Position numbers and translations under genes: made by a program
Origin: JAFGAV01 sp041479055
GTDB taxonomy: Bacteria > Acidobacteriota > Aminicenantia > Aminicenantales > JAFGAV01
Length of the DNA: 64,000 nt
NCBI GenBank assembly: GCA_963702835.1
Contig: OY969762.1
Coordinates: 3,100,001-3,164,000, forward strand
Direction of reading: 5' to 3'
Part shown: positions 42,733 to 51,826 of the stretch, in pieces
Layout: each line of letters starts with the position of its first letter
Numbering within the stretch: the stretch's first letter is position 1
Notes under the pieces: generated by a model
The model's input: only the letters and a program-made list of their open reading frames with translations
The model's database searches: none
Told to the model about the DNA's origin: nothing

Positions 42733-43677
42733 CTAGCAAATGAGGCGGAGAGCACCGGGTTTAGCTTGAATGCGCACGGCCGAGGCCGAATCGAAGGGCA
42801 GGATCTCGCCGTCGGCCTGGATATTAAATCCCGCCGGGGAAGAGACCGTGAATTCCGCGGATTGAAGAAGCCGGACTTCCGGTGCACGACCGTGACGGCC
42901 TGTTTTGGCCAGGCTGTTGATCCTGACCAGGCGGAGGAATGAGCATTTTTCTATCAAGCAGACGTCAAGCCGGCCGTCGTCGGGACGGGCTTGTGGGGCG
43001 ATGAGCTTGCCCGTGGCCCAGTAGCGAACGTTGGAAAAAATGACCGAAATGAAATCTCCCTCTAAAGTGTCTTTTTCCGATTTTACCTTGAGGTGAATGG
43101 GAACCTGTCGTTCTCGATAAGCTTTAATAATGCCGATAGTCCCGGCCAGCGTCTGCCTGCGAGCGAGCCATGGCTTGCCTCGAGCGAGCTCCTCCATATA
43201 CCTGTTGACCGTTGCGCCCAGGCCGATGTTGGCCTGGCCCAGGAAATAGCGGGGCGTTTTGCTGCCCTGCTTGAGGCAGCCCAGGTCCACGGTCTTTGTC
43301 CGTCCCAGCTTGAGAGCCGCCACCGCTCGCTCCAAGGGTTCAAGCCCGAACTCCCGGGTGATGTCGTTTGAGGATCCCAGGCCGAGCAGGCCGAAAGGAG
43401 CCTTGCCGCCAGCCTTCATGATCTCATTGATAATAAGATGGAAAGTCGAATCGCCGCCTGCGCCGACGAGCACTCTTCCTTCTGTGGCCAACCTCCGGCT
43501 GAGCCTCTTGAGCTGCTCTTCGCTCTCGGTTATGTAGAAGTCAAAAGATAACCCGTTCTCCCGAAGAAGACCTTCCAGCTTTTTCCATCTGTGTCCTGCC
43601 CGGCCTTGCCCGGCTGATGGATTGAGGAGGATGGCGAGCCTGCCCCCATTGATTTCCGAGGCCTGGAGACGGTTCAT
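42733..43677 (-). CDS. Diacylglycerol/lipid kinase (YegS/DgkB family)
   Basis: The 314-residue protein has the DAGK catalytic motif LLNPSAGQGRAGH near the start and VLVGAGGDSTFHLIINEI, equivalent to the GGDGT nucleotide-binding loop, with GLGSSNDITREFGL following. The beta-rich C-terminal domain includes LIAPQARPDDGRLDVCLIEK. It phosphorylates a lipid such as diacylglycerol. It overlaps the upstream MFS gene by four bases. Confidence 0.9.
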   Translation of the reverse strand: MNRLQASEINGGRLAILLNPSAGQGRAGHRWKKLEGLLRENGLSFDFYITESEEQLKRLSRRLATEGRVLVGAGGDSTFHLIINEIMKAGGKAPFGLLGLGSSNDITREFGLEPLERAVAALKLGRTKTVDLGCLKQGSKTPRYFLGQANIGLGATVNRYMEELARGKPWLARRQTLAGTIGIIKAYRERQVPIHLKVKSEKDTLEGDFISVIFSNVRYWATGKLIAPQARPDDGRLDVCLIEKCSFLRLVRINSLAKTGRHGRAPEVRLLQSAEFTVSSPAGFNIQADGEILPFDSASAVRIQAKPGALRLIC

Positions 43678-44996
43678 GACTTTACTCTCATCTCCGCCGC
43701 CCTCTCGGCCAGGACCCGGTGCCGGCGGTCAAGGTCTTTTCGGACATTAGCCAGGACGGGCAGCCACAGAACAATATTGGCCGCCCAAACGACAAGCGCC
43801 AGCCATAGGGCCGCCCTCTGTCCCCGCAGCAGGATGATGTAGCTGGCCAGGAGCGGGCCCAGGGCATTTCCCAGCATGTCCATGAGAGAGGCCAGGGAGA
43901 CCATGGTCGCCCGGTGCTCGGGCAGGTTGACGTCGGCCAGAGTGCTGTACCAGTTGGGGTTAACGCCCTGATTGATGAACATGGCCCCTACTACGGAGAA
44001 AATGACCATCCAAACGCCGGGAACGGCCAGCGTCCGGCCGAGCGTCGAGCCGGAGGGAACCCAGAAATCAGCGGTGATGAAGAAAATAAGGAATAGGATG
44101 GGCACAGCGTTGCAGAAGAGAGCAACCAGGACCCTGGCTCGTTTATTCCTGCGGAAACCCAGGTCGCCCAGCCAGCCGAAGACCAGGGCTCCCAGCGCGC
44201 CGAACAACATGACCAGCAGCACGATAAAGTTCACCGGCCCGGCCTCCATGTTGTGGACATCTTTCATGAACTTGAAGATGAGGAAGATGAGAATGGAACC
44301 CGGGATGACGTCCACGAAGTTGAGGATGAGCCAAACGTTGCTGCGGCCGGCCCGCAGATAACGGACATCCTCTTTTTTTATCCGGAAACGGTACTCGGCT
44401 CCGGCCTGAACCGCGTCCCGCAGCTCCTCTTCCTGGCTGCCCCGCCGCGGTTCCTTCATCAGAAACAATCCGAGGCACAGGCAGAGGCCTGCTCCTCCGA
44501 CCAGGGAATAGGCCAGCCGCCAGTTCGCCTGAAGCGCGCCGGCCGTCAAGAATCCCGACATCCGGCCAACCAGCATGGCCATGGACACAAAGCCGAAAGC
44601 CGCGCCCCGGCGGCTGGGCGAGACGGTGTCGCCCACCATGGAAAAGACGGCCGGCAGGATGGCCCCCAGGCCAAGGCCGTTCAAGGCCCGGCCGAGGAAG
44701 AATACGAAGTAGCCGGCCCGGCCGGGCGGGATGAGAAATGAAAGAAAGGAGGCCAGGCTGAAAAGGAGGAAGCCGGCCTGGATGAGCTTTTTTCTCGAGC
44801 CCCGGTCGGCCAGGATGCCGGAGGCCACCGTGGAGGCGGCCATGAGCAGGGTGAAGACGAAGATCACCCAGCCCAAGGGCAGGACGTTCGAAGTGTCGCC
44901 GAAGAAGTCCTTCAGCAGAGGGTTGAGCAAAGGGCTGAGCAGCGATTGGTCGGCGAAGCCGATCAGCAAGGCGGCCAGGAAGAGGAGGAAGGTCAT
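43674..44996 (-). CDS. MFS transporter
   Basis: The 440-residue protein has 12 hydrophobic segments, the loop-2 motif SGILADRGSRKKLI and a loop-8 counterpart FGWLGDLGFRRNKRA, both hallmarks of the major facilitator superfamily. The substrate is unknown. Its ATG overlaps the stop of the short gene upstream and its stop overlaps the lipid kinase start, so the three are one operon. Confidence 0.85.
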   Translation of the reverse strand: MTFLLFLAALLIGFADQSLLSPLLNPLLKDFFGDTSNVLPLGWVIFVFTLLMAASTVASGILADRGSRKKLIQAGFLLFSLASFLSFLIPPGRAGYFVFFLGRALNGLGLGAILPAVFSMVGDTVSPSRRGAAFGFVSMAMLVGRMSGFLTAGALQANWRLAYSLVGGAGLCLCLGLFLMKEPRRGSQEEELRDAVQAGAEYRFRIKKEDVRYLRAGRSNVWLILNFVDVIPGSILIFLIFKFMKDVHNMEAGPVNFIVLLVMLFGALGALVFGWLGDLGFRRNKRARVLVALFCNAVPILFLIFFITADFWVPSGSTLGRTLAVPGVWMVIFSVVGAMFINQGVNPNWYSTLADVNLPEHRATMVSLASLMDMLGNALGPLLASYIILLRGQRAALWLALVVWAANIVLWLPVLANVRKDLDRRHRVLAERAAEMRVKS

Positions 44997-45211
44997 CCGG
45001 CTGAATTCGTTCCCTTTTTGGGATTCCTTCGGCCGTCGGTGACGGACGATTCGAACAGGCAGCGATAATCCTGGAGTGCGTCGAACCGTTCCTTCATCCG
45101 TTTCAGGGTCGCTTCGAACGGCTCGGCCTGTCCGCGAATTCCGGCCGCCGAGGGCATAAAAGCGGACAGCAGGATGATTAGAAGCGCCGGGACAAAGCTC
45201 TTTTTAGCCAT
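44993..45211 (-). pseudogene. Truncated N-terminus of a DUF1571/LolA-like lipoprotein-sorting protein
   Basis: This short frame of 72 residues has a signal peptide (SFVPALLIILLSAFMPSAAG) followed by EATLKRMKERFDALQDYRCLFES, the start of periplasmic DUF1571-type proteins that normally run past 200 residues. It stops after TDGRRNPKKGTNSAG in an ATGA overlap with the MFS gene, so the rest was lost, probably by a deletion. It may still supply translational coupling. Confidence 0.5.
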
Positions 45212-45341
45212 CCTCAAGTCTATGAACACAGCATGGTCAAGGTTGTCAGCACTATAGACCAGCGACCTCGCCCGGTCAAGAGTGGAGCTGATTGATTGAC
45301 AACCCGGCGGGCCGAGGCCTATAGTCGGATCACTCAGGAAC

Positions 45342-45869
45342 ATGCGCCAGCCGACGGTCCTGGTCAATCGCGCACCGGTGCTGACGCTGTGGGCCAGCGT
45401 TGTCGCCGAGCGTCTCGGCTACGAGGAAGGAGCTGCCCTCTCCCTGGCCAGGGCCGTGGCCGGGCTGAACGCCCAATCCAAGGGCCGCCGCCTCGGTATC
45501 TATAAGCCGGCGGAGCCGGCCGAAATCCTGCCGAAGAGGAAAATCCCACGGGAAGAGCAGGTCTGGCTCGAACTCCTCGGCCGGACTGTCCCGGCCAAGC
45601 GCACGGCCAAAGGCATCCGGGCGCTCGACAAGGACAGAACCGTCGAGCCCGAAAGCGTCAGGCGCTATCTCGAGCAGAAGTTCGGGCCTGCGTTCGGGGA
45701 AGTCCGCCGGGCCATGGAAACCCTGGCCCGGGCGTTCACTCCCCAAGAGTTGGCGGCCAAAGCGTTCTCCCTTTATGAACGTTTCCGGCCCGCCATTCCC
45801 GCCGGAGTTCAAGGCTGGGGAGCCAAAGGGGAGCTGCGCCTGGAACTGATCCGCTCGCTGGGCAAATAG
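45342..45869 (+). CDS. Conserved hypothetical protein
   Basis: The 175-residue protein begins MRQPTVLVNRAPVLTLWASV, then AERLGYEEGAALSLARAVAG and NAQSKGRRLGIY. The middle is basic and the second half helical (VRRYLEQKFGPAFGEVRRAMETLA). The conserved start looks like a small family found in many phyla, but I know of no function. It is followed immediately by the thiamine-binding remnant. Confidence 0.6.
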   Translation: MRQPTVLVNRAPVLTLWASVVAERLGYEEGAALSLARAVAGLNAQSKGRRLGIYKPAEPAEILPKRKIPREEQVWLELLGRTVPAKRTAKGIRALDKDRTVEPESVRRYLEQKFGPAFGEVRRAMETLARAFTPQELAAKAFSLYERFRPAIPAGVQGWGAKGELRLELIRSLGK

Positions 45870-45878
45870 GAGGCCGCC

Positions 45879-46007
45879 CTGGTTATCGCCGAGTTCGCCA
45901 TCTTTCCCACCAGCGAAGGGACTTCGGTCAGCCGCCTGCGCATCGACCATCGTCTGGACAAAGAGGCCACTGTCGAGTCGAAATTAAAAGCCATCGGCAA
46001 GAAGTGA
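45879..46007 (+). pseudogene. Internally deleted DUF77/YqgV-type thiamine-binding protein
   Basis: Reads VIAEFAIFPTSEGTSVSR, the conserved N-terminus of MTH1187-type thiamine-binding proteins, then jumps to RIDHRLDKEATVESKLKAI, typical of the C-terminus. About half of the roughly 100-residue protein is missing, and the expected ATG is CTG. A remnant. Confidence 0.65.
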
Positions 46008-46099
46008 AGTCGGCCCAGGCCGAGGCAATGGACTTCAGGCAGGCTGGCGCCTGGAAAATGGCGCCCTTCGGAGTCTGGCCGCCGAGAACGATTCTGTAA

Positions 46100-46534
46100 T
46101 TAGGTCGTCGGCTGGATGAAGGAGGAGTCCCGGTCCAGGCTGATGTCCCTCCGCGCCGTGGAGATGGTGATGGAAAAGCCGGCGATGACGTCGAACAACG
46201 ACATAAGGGTCAGCAGCAGGAAAACCGAGCTGCCAGCGCGGGTGACTAAAATGAACTCCAGCAGAAAAACGATGAAAGTCAGTGTGGATAGGATGTGGTC
46301 ATAGATTTCTTTGTTGCTGGTGCGGGTGGCTTTGAGCACCTCGACGAACAGGCAGATCAGGCCGATGACCAGAAAGAAATCGCCCCAGGTAAATGCCCAG
46401 CTGGCCTTGGACGGCAAAGTGATGTCGAAGAATTTGCTGTACAGCCCCGTCGATGACCCGCCGCCGAAGATGAATACGATGTTCAGTATGATCAACAGGA
46501 ATAAGAACATGGGAAGAAATCTTAGGATTTTCAT
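46100..46534 (-). CDS. Four-helix membrane protein of unknown function
   Basis: The 144-residue protein has four transmembrane segments (about 5-25, 48-66, 82-100 and 104-128) and short loops, with a basic and acidic C-terminal tail (ARRDISLDRDSSF). No family recognised. Stands alone between divergent and co-directional genes. Confidence 0.6.
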   Translation of the reverse strand: MKILRFLPMFLFLLIILNIVFIFGGGSSTGLYSKFFDITLPSKASWAFTWGDFFLVIGLICLFVEVLKATRTSNKEIYDHILSTLTFIVFLLEFILVTRAGSSVFLLLTLMSLFDVIAGFSITISTARRDISLDRDSSFIQPTT

Positions 46535-46616
46535 AAGTCCCTCCTCCGGTGATTTTTCCTCAATATATTTATAGGAAAATTATACTTTTTTCAACTGTCT
46601 GAACCGGTCCAGGCCG

Positions 46617-47681
46617 TTAACGCTGAACAGACTGGCAGATGGGGCCGAGGAAGGCGTTGTCCGACCACTGCAGGTCTTCCTCCCCCAGCCGCACGACCAC
46701 CAGGTCCAGGCTGGGCACGACGTAGATCCTCTGGTTGATGGCGCCCATGGCCGCATAGGCGTCGGCCGGCACGTCCGGCCACCAGTCACCCCCGGCGTTT
46801 AGCCACCACAAGAGGCCGTAATGAGGGTTCAGGCTCTGCGAAGGCTGGACCGACTCTTCCAGCCAGGAGCGGCTGATAACCCGACGGCCGACCCACTGGC
46901 CGCCCCTGAGGAACAGGTAGCCGAATTTGGCAAATTCCCGGACCGAAGCGACGACCGACTGGTAGGTGAGGGTGTTGCCCGCTTCGTCGGTCAGCCAGTC
47001 GGCGTTCCACATGCCGATGACCGACCACAGCCGTTCCCGGGCATAGTCCTTGGCTTGACGGCCCGAGGCCTGGAGGATGACCTCGGCCAGCACCTGGACG
47101 GCGGCGTTGTTGTACTCCCAGGTCTCACCCGGCGCCGCCTCCAGGGGCAGGTTGATGGCGAAGAGTGATTGGTTGGGAGCGGTAAGAAGCTGGAGATAAT
47201 CGCTGGTATAAGTGCAGTACAGGCCGGAGGTCATGCTGAGCAGGTGGCGGATGGTGATGCCGCCGTGGGACGCGTCGCGCCAGTGGGGGACGAAATCCGA
47301 AACGCGCTGGTCCAGGCTCCGGATCCGGCCCTCATCGATCAGCATGCCGACCAGAGTGCTGGTGAAGCTCTTGGCCATGGAGTATCCCGTGCGTGTCGAG
47401 TTCTTATCCCAGCCGTAGTCGTACCATTCTTTGACCACGTAGCCGTGGCGGACGACAAGCAGGGCTTTGGAGTGGTGGTTTTCGCCGACGGTGAAAGCGC
47501 GGTCGAGGTCGGCCGGGTCCATGTCCTGCGCCTGGGGCGAGGAGAAGGCCCAGTCGATGGTCGGCCAGGGCGCGGTCCGGGCCGGGAGAAGCTTGGAGAC
47601 GGCCTCTCCAGCCGGAAGGCACGGAGCCATAATAAGTCCCAGGATCATCAGGATGAGAATATTTCTCAGGCGGCGGTCCAT
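46617..47681 (-). CDS. Class C beta-lactamase-like serine hydrolase
   Basis: The 354-residue exported protein has a signal peptide and the serine-hydrolase motifs SMAKS (SxxK, catalytic Ser and Lys), YNN (YxN, in WEYNNAAVQ) and a late GAINQRIYVVPSLDL strand. Members include esterases and D-amino-acid peptidases; true antibiotic resistance is unlikely from sequence alone. Monocistronic. Confidence 0.88.
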   Translation of the reverse strand: MDRRLRNILILMILGLIMAPCLPAGEAVSKLLPARTAPWPTIDWAFSSPQAQDMDPADLDRAFTVGENHHSKALLVVRHGYVVKEWYDYGWDKNSTRTGYSMAKSFTSTLVGMLIDEGRIRSLDQRVSDFVPHWRDASHGGITIRHLLSMTSGLYCTYTSDYLQLLTAPNQSLFAINLPLEAAPGETWEYNNAAVQVLAEVILQASGRQAKDYARERLWSVIGMWNADWLTDEAGNTLTYQSVVASVREFAKFGYLFLRGGQWVGRRVISRSWLEESVQPSQSLNPHYGLLWWLNAGGDWWPDVPADAYAAMGAINQRIYVVPSLDLVVVRLGEEDLQWSDNAFLGPICQSVQR

Positions 47682-47839
47682 GGCTCCATCATAGTGAAGT
47701 CGTGATCATTATTGCAAGCATCATCTCCGGTCTGCCGAATGGTCATTGATGCCGATATCATAAGGGGTTGGCCGCCGGGCAGAAGTTCTAAGGAGTTGGG
47801 GAAGGGTATTTTGGCCGGGGCCGGGCCAATAGAAGCGGC

Positions 47840-49069
47840 TCAGGCCTTCTCTTTCTCAGACTTCTGGATAACCAATGCGCTGGTCATATTTCCCACCATG
47901 TTGGTTGTCGTCCGACACATGTCCAGGATGCGCTCCACACCCATGATGAGCGAAATCCCCTCTAGGGGAATGCCGATCTGTTTGAGGACCATGACCAGCA
48001 TAATGACACCGGCCCCGGGGACGCCCGCCGCGCCGATGGAAGCCAGGGTGGCCATAAGGACGATCGTTAGCTGGTCACCGACCGTAAGCGGTATGCCGTA
48101 GATCTGCGCGATGAATACGGCCGAGACACCCTGATAAAGGGCGGTCCCGTCCATGTTGATCGTGGCGCCCAGGGGGATGACGAAACTGGAGAAGGTGCGC
48201 TTGACTCCGATCTGCTCCACGTTCTCCATGGCCACGGGCAACGTGGCGTTGGAGCTTGAGGTGCTGAAAGCGATCAACATGGCCTCTTTGACGGCCCTGA
48301 AGAAGCGGAGTGGGTTCATCCGACCCAGGAAGCGAATGGCCAGGCTGTTGACAATAAAGGTGTGGATGGCCAGCCCGGCGATCACGGTGAGGGTGTACTT
48401 GAGCAGGGTCATGAGAACGGAGGCGCCGAACTGTCCGATGACCGAGGCGATGAGGGCCATGACCCCGAAGGGAGCGATATTCATGGCGATGTGAACGACC
48501 TGGATCACAACGTCGTTGAGGCTGTCCAGAAGGCGCAGGACGGGGTCGGCCTTTTCTTTCTTCACCAGGGTCAGGGCGGCGCCGAAGACGACGGCGATGA
48601 AGATGACCTGGAGCATGTTCCCTTCGGCCAAAGATTTGACGGGATTGGCGGGCACGATTTCGATGAGGACCTCCAGCGTGGAGGGCTTGTCCTTGAGCCT
48701 CTGGATCCCGGCCTCGGTGCTGGCCTTGTAATTTTTGGTCAGCTCCGCGCGGGCTGTTTCGCTCAGCCCGATTCCCGGCTTGATGAGGTTAGCCAGGAAC
48801 AGCCCGATGACGATGGCCACCACGGTCGTCAGCATGAAGTAGATGAAAGTCTTGATTCCGATCCGGCCCAGTTTTTTGATGTCGCCCAGGCCGGCCGTGC
48901 CCAGCATCAGGGAAACGAGGACCAGCGGCACGACGACCATGGTGATGAGCCGGATGAAGATAGTGCCGATGGGCTTGATGACCGTAGCCTTCTCGCCGAA
49001 GACGAGGCCGATGATGATGCCGAGGACGAGGCCGATCAGGATCCGGGTGGGGAGCGTGATCCGTTTCAT
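47840..49069 (-). CDS. Dicarboxylate/amino-acid:cation symporter (DAACS family)
   Basis: The 409-residue membrane protein has the GltP/DctA signatures: the serine-rich hairpin FSTSSSNATLP, VIPLGATINMDGTALYQG, the loop GAAGVPGAGVIML, and the last helix MCRTTTNMVGN containing the substrate-binding Asp/Arg region (ERILDMCRTTTN). It imports glutamate, aspartate or C4-dicarboxylates with sodium or protons. Confidence 0.93.
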   Translation of the reverse strand: MKRITLPTRILIGLVLGIIIGLVFGEKATVIKPIGTIFIRLITMVVVPLVLVSLMLGTAGLGDIKKLGRIGIKTFIYFMLTTVVAIVIGLFLANLIKPGIGLSETARAELTKNYKASTEAGIQRLKDKPSTLEVLIEIVPANPVKSLAEGNMLQVIFIAVVFGAALTLVKKEKADPVLRLLDSLNDVVIQVVHIAMNIAPFGVMALIASVIGQFGASVLMTLLKYTLTVIAGLAIHTFIVNSLAIRFLGRMNPLRFFRAVKEAMLIAFSTSSSNATLPVAMENVEQIGVKRTFSSFVIPLGATINMDGTALYQGVSAVFIAQIYGIPLTVGDQLTIVLMATLASIGAAGVPGAGVIMLVMVLKQIGIPLEGISLIMGVERILDMCRTTTNMVGNMTSALVIQKSEKEKA

Positions 49070-49234
49070 GTCCTCCGTTCCTTTCCTGAGCGTCCAGAAT
49101 ATTCTCGCTCAAATAGGAAGTCAATATTGGTTTAACGCCTTGTGACGCAATGAGCTGTCTTTCGTTGTGCGCCAGGATTTTATCTGCCGCGTCCGGATTG
49201 AAATGCGGCCGCCGGTTTGTCGGGAGTTAAGCAC

Positions 49235-49274
49235 TTGACAGGCATCTGTCAAATATTTATACTCTAAGTATAAA
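49235..49274 (+). promoter_or_regulatory. Promoter with two operator palindromes for the MNT/HEPN module
   Basis: TTGACA (49235-49240), a 17-base spacer and TATACT (49258-49263). A perfect palindrome TTGACA-N6-TGTCAA (49235-49252) covers the -35 box, and TTTATACT-CTA-AGTATAAA (49256-49274) covers the -10 box. Both boxes are thus buried in operators, suiting tight autorepression by the HTH domain of the first gene. Confidence 0.75.
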
Positions 49275-49285
49275 ATATTGAGCAT

Positions 49286-49828
49286 ATGCCCCAAAAAATA
49301 GACTTTATCATGCCGACCACTCTTAAGGTACTGGAGCTCTTCTTCGCTAATCCGACGGCGGAGTTCCACGAGCGTGAAGTCCTGAGCAAAACCAAGATCA
49401 GCAAGGGCTCCGCAAACAGAATCCTGCGCCGGCTTGCGGCGCTGGCGCTTTTGGACCGAAAGGAGAAAGGCCGCATGGTCTTTTACAAGCTCCAGGCGGG
49501 CGACCCGTTTGTGAAGCAGATGAAAATCCTGGGTAATATATGGTTGCTGAGGGAATTCGTCGCGGAGCTTAAGGAGGGCGTAAAAAAAGTCATCCTCTTC
49601 GGAAGTTGCGCGGAGGGAACGGACGTCGGGGAAAGCGATATTGATATCCTGATTCTCACAGGCGAGAGGAAGAAGGCGAAAGAAAGCGTGAGTCGTTTCA
49701 ACCGGAAGAGCGAAAGGCAAATAGCGCCCGTCATCCTCGACATGGTCGAGTTCATGCAAATGAAAAAAGAGGATAAGCCGCTTTTCGAAAGAATAGACAG
49801 GGGGATTATTCTATGGGAAATGCCCTAA
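49286..49828 (+). CDS. HTH-nucleotidyltransferase (MNT) fusion antitoxin
   Basis: The 180-residue protein has an N-terminal winged helix (FANPTAEFHEREVLSKTKISKGSANRIL) and a C-terminal nucleotidyltransferase: VILFGSCAEGTDVGESDIDILIL, the GSxxxG and DxD motifs. The HTH should autorepress; the MNT domain should modify the HEPN partner encoded by the overlapping next gene (16-base overlap). Confidence 0.88.
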   Translation: MPQKIDFIMPTTLKVLELFFANPTAEFHEREVLSKTKISKGSANRILRRLAALALLDRKEKGRMVFYKLQAGDPFVKQMKILGNIWLLREFVAELKEGVKKVILFGSCAEGTDVGESDIDILILTGERKKAKESVSRFNRKSERQIAPVILDMVEFMQMKKEDKPLFERIDRGIILWEMP

Positions 49829-50250
49829 GTCCGGCGATTCAGAAACTGCTGGAAGAGCGCAAACTGACAAGAATAAAAACTGACAGAAAATTAGTTTTCA
49901 AGGAAATGGCGGCCGCAAAATCGGATTTTAAAGACGCCCTGGAATCTATGTCCATTAAGAAATTCAAGTGGGGGACCATTCAGGGCTATTATTCAATGTT
50001 TCATAGCGCCAGGGCCCTGCTGTTCGACAAGGGCTACCGGGAAAAGAGCCACTATGCATTATTAGCGGCGATAAGAGAATTGTATGCGAAGGAAGTTGAG
50101 CGTTCGCTTATTCAGGAATTCGAGCATGGCATGTACTTGCGACAGGAAGCTGATTATGGCCTTAAGTTTTCCGAGAGCGGGGCTCAGGATGTCATAGAAA
50201 CCGCGAAAAAGCTTCTCCAAAGAGCAAAGACCATTTTGAAAATAAAATAG
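49813..50250 (+). CDS. HEPN-domain toxin
   Basis: The 145-residue helical protein matches HEPN: WGTIQGYYSMFHSARALLFDKGY, followed by REKSHYALLAAIRE, where R and H are candidates for the RNase active site (R-x3-H rather than the usual R-x4-6-H). It pairs with the MNT protein upstream. The C-terminal helices RQEADYGLKFSESGAQDVI are also typical. Confidence 0.85.
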   Translation: MGNALSPAIQKLLEERKLTRIKTDRKLVFKEMAAAKSDFKDALESMSIKKFKWGTIQGYYSMFHSARALLFDKGYREKSHYALLAAIRELYAKEVERSLIQEFEHGMYLRQEADYGLKFSESGAQDVIETAKKLLQRAKTILKIK

Positions 50251-50287
50251 TCGGTAAGAATTTATGAATAAGAAGTAATTATCGACC

Positions 50288-51826
50288 ATGGGAAGTTTTT
50301 TGGGAAGAATTGTTCCCGTTGTTTTTTCCTTATTGCTTCTTAACTTTTTTTCGCCCCCGCTCACCGCCGCGAACTGGATTATCAACAGCCGAGTCGAAGT
50401 CACCGCGCCCAGGGATGTCGAGGATGTTCTCGTCACGGAGGGCGGCCACTTGATCGTGAGCGGGGTGGAGGAGCCGGGTTTTCGTATCTCGGGGAACCTC
50501 CTGGTGGAAAAAACCGGCCAGGCCGAATTGCGCGACTCCGTAATCAAAGTCATGAGCCGCTTCCACGGACAGTATTTTCTGGCTGCCCTGAATCAGGGCC
50601 GCCTCCTCATCGACCGCTGCCAGTATGAAGTTCCCTACGGCGTTCAGCACGCCATCGCTTCCTTGGACACGGCTCAAGTCGAAATCAAGGACACTCGGTT
50701 CGGCTTCCTCCAGCTCGTCCCTTTCGGACGGAGCCGCATCACGGCTTCCCGCTTGACCGGCAGTTTCGAGTGCGTGGTCTCCGATTCGGCGCGCCTTGAG
50801 CTCTCCGACATCCCGGCCCAGCCCGGCGCCGGAACAATCTGGGTTTGGCCGACCTTTATGCCCGGAACGACGGCCGTTTACTCGCCCCCCCTGCCCGGCT
50901 ATGTAAACCATTTTGTTTTTCCGCCGCCGGATTCATCGGGGATCGAACAGTCTTTCTCGATCGACCGCTGCATGGTGCAGCTGTGGCCCCTTCTGGTCCG
51001 GGAGGATACCCGGCTCACCCTGGCCAACATCGCCCCGGAGAACTGGGTGGTGGTCGGTCTCCATCTCCCTCAATCGGCTACGATCACGGGCTTGACCAAC
51101 AGGCTTTCTTATGACGACGAGGTTCTTCCTCTCAGCGACCGCACCCTGCGCCTGGTCAATGCCACTATCGACACCTGGAACCTTTATCCGCAGAAGGAGA
51201 CCCAGGTTACGGTCCGGAACTGCCTCATCGGAGAGCTCATCGCCCAGGACTCTTCTCAGGTGGACATGGAAGGAACGATTGTGGACGGGACGGGCGGCTT
51301 TTTCGGCGCCAGCCAAAACTCGTTCCTGACCGCCACCGGCTGCCTCATCGCCTGCGACGTGCAGGCCGTCGGGCAGGCCGGGATGGCCTTCCACCAGAGC
51401 CAGCTCCTGCCCTATTATTTTGATGAGACGGCCGCTTACACATTCCTCCGCGTTTTTGACACGGCTTCTATCCACCTTGACCAGACGTTTCTCAAGGCGA
51501 CGCCGGTCCTGGGCGGAAGGGGGGCCATAGCCTTTACTTATATTTTAAACGCTCCCCAGAGTCCTCCGGCGGGCAGTTCAGTGTCTCTCACCGGCAATGC
51601 CGCCCTCTATTCGCTCGACCCGACGGTCTCGCTCCTGTCCTGGTCCCTAAGGCTTTTCCGGCGGGGGACCCACTCGTTCACCGTCATTGGCTCGGGAATC
51701 GGCAACAGGGAGAATAGTTATTTAGGAACCTGGCAGAATGCCGCCCCCGACACCCACTACGAGCTGCGCCTAACCCTCCGGGACAGCCTGATGCGAAAGC
51801 ACGAGGGCCGTATTATTTATTATTGA
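50288..51826 (+). CDS. Secreted protein with a parallel beta-helix-like fold
   Basis: The 512-residue protein has a signal peptide (VVFSLLLLNFFSPPLTAA) and a body of short repeating strands with regular polar turns (AELRDSVIKVMS, GRLLIDRCQYEV, AQVEIKDTRFGFL), as in right-handed beta-helix proteins. No catalytic pattern stands out, so binding or structural roles are as likely as polysaccharide degradation. Its 3' end overlaps the convergent amidohydrolase by 14 bases. Confidence 0.6.
   Translation: MGSFLGRIVPVVFSLLLLNFFSPPLTAANWIINSRVEVTAPRDVEDVLVTEGGHLIVSGVEEPGFRISGNLLVEKTGQAELRDSVIKVMSRFHGQYFLAALNQGRLLIDRCQYEVPYGVQHAIASLDTAQVEIKDTRFGFLQLVPFGRSRITASRLTGSFECVVSDSARLELSDIPAQPGAGTIWVWPTFMPGTTAVYSPPLPGYVNHFVFPPPDSSGIEQSFSIDRCMVQLWPLLVREDTRLTLANIAPENWVVVGLHLPQSATITGLTNRLSYDDEVLPLSDRTLRLVNATIDTWNLYPQKETQVTVRNCLIGELIAQDSSQVDMEGTIVDGTGGFFGASQNSFLTATGCLIACDVQAVGQAGMAFHQSQLLPYYFDETAAYTFLRVFDTASIHLDQTFLKATPVLGGRGAIAFTYILNAPQSPPAGSSVSLTGNAALYSLDPTVSLLSWSLRLFRRGTHSFTVIGSGIGNRENSYLGTWQNAAPDTHYELRLTLRDSLMRKHEGRIIYY

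Noticed and set aside
46617..47681. An antibiotic-resistance beta-lactamase
   Set aside because: The SxxK/YxN fold is shared by many esterases and peptidases; nothing in the sequence or context argues for drug hydrolysis.
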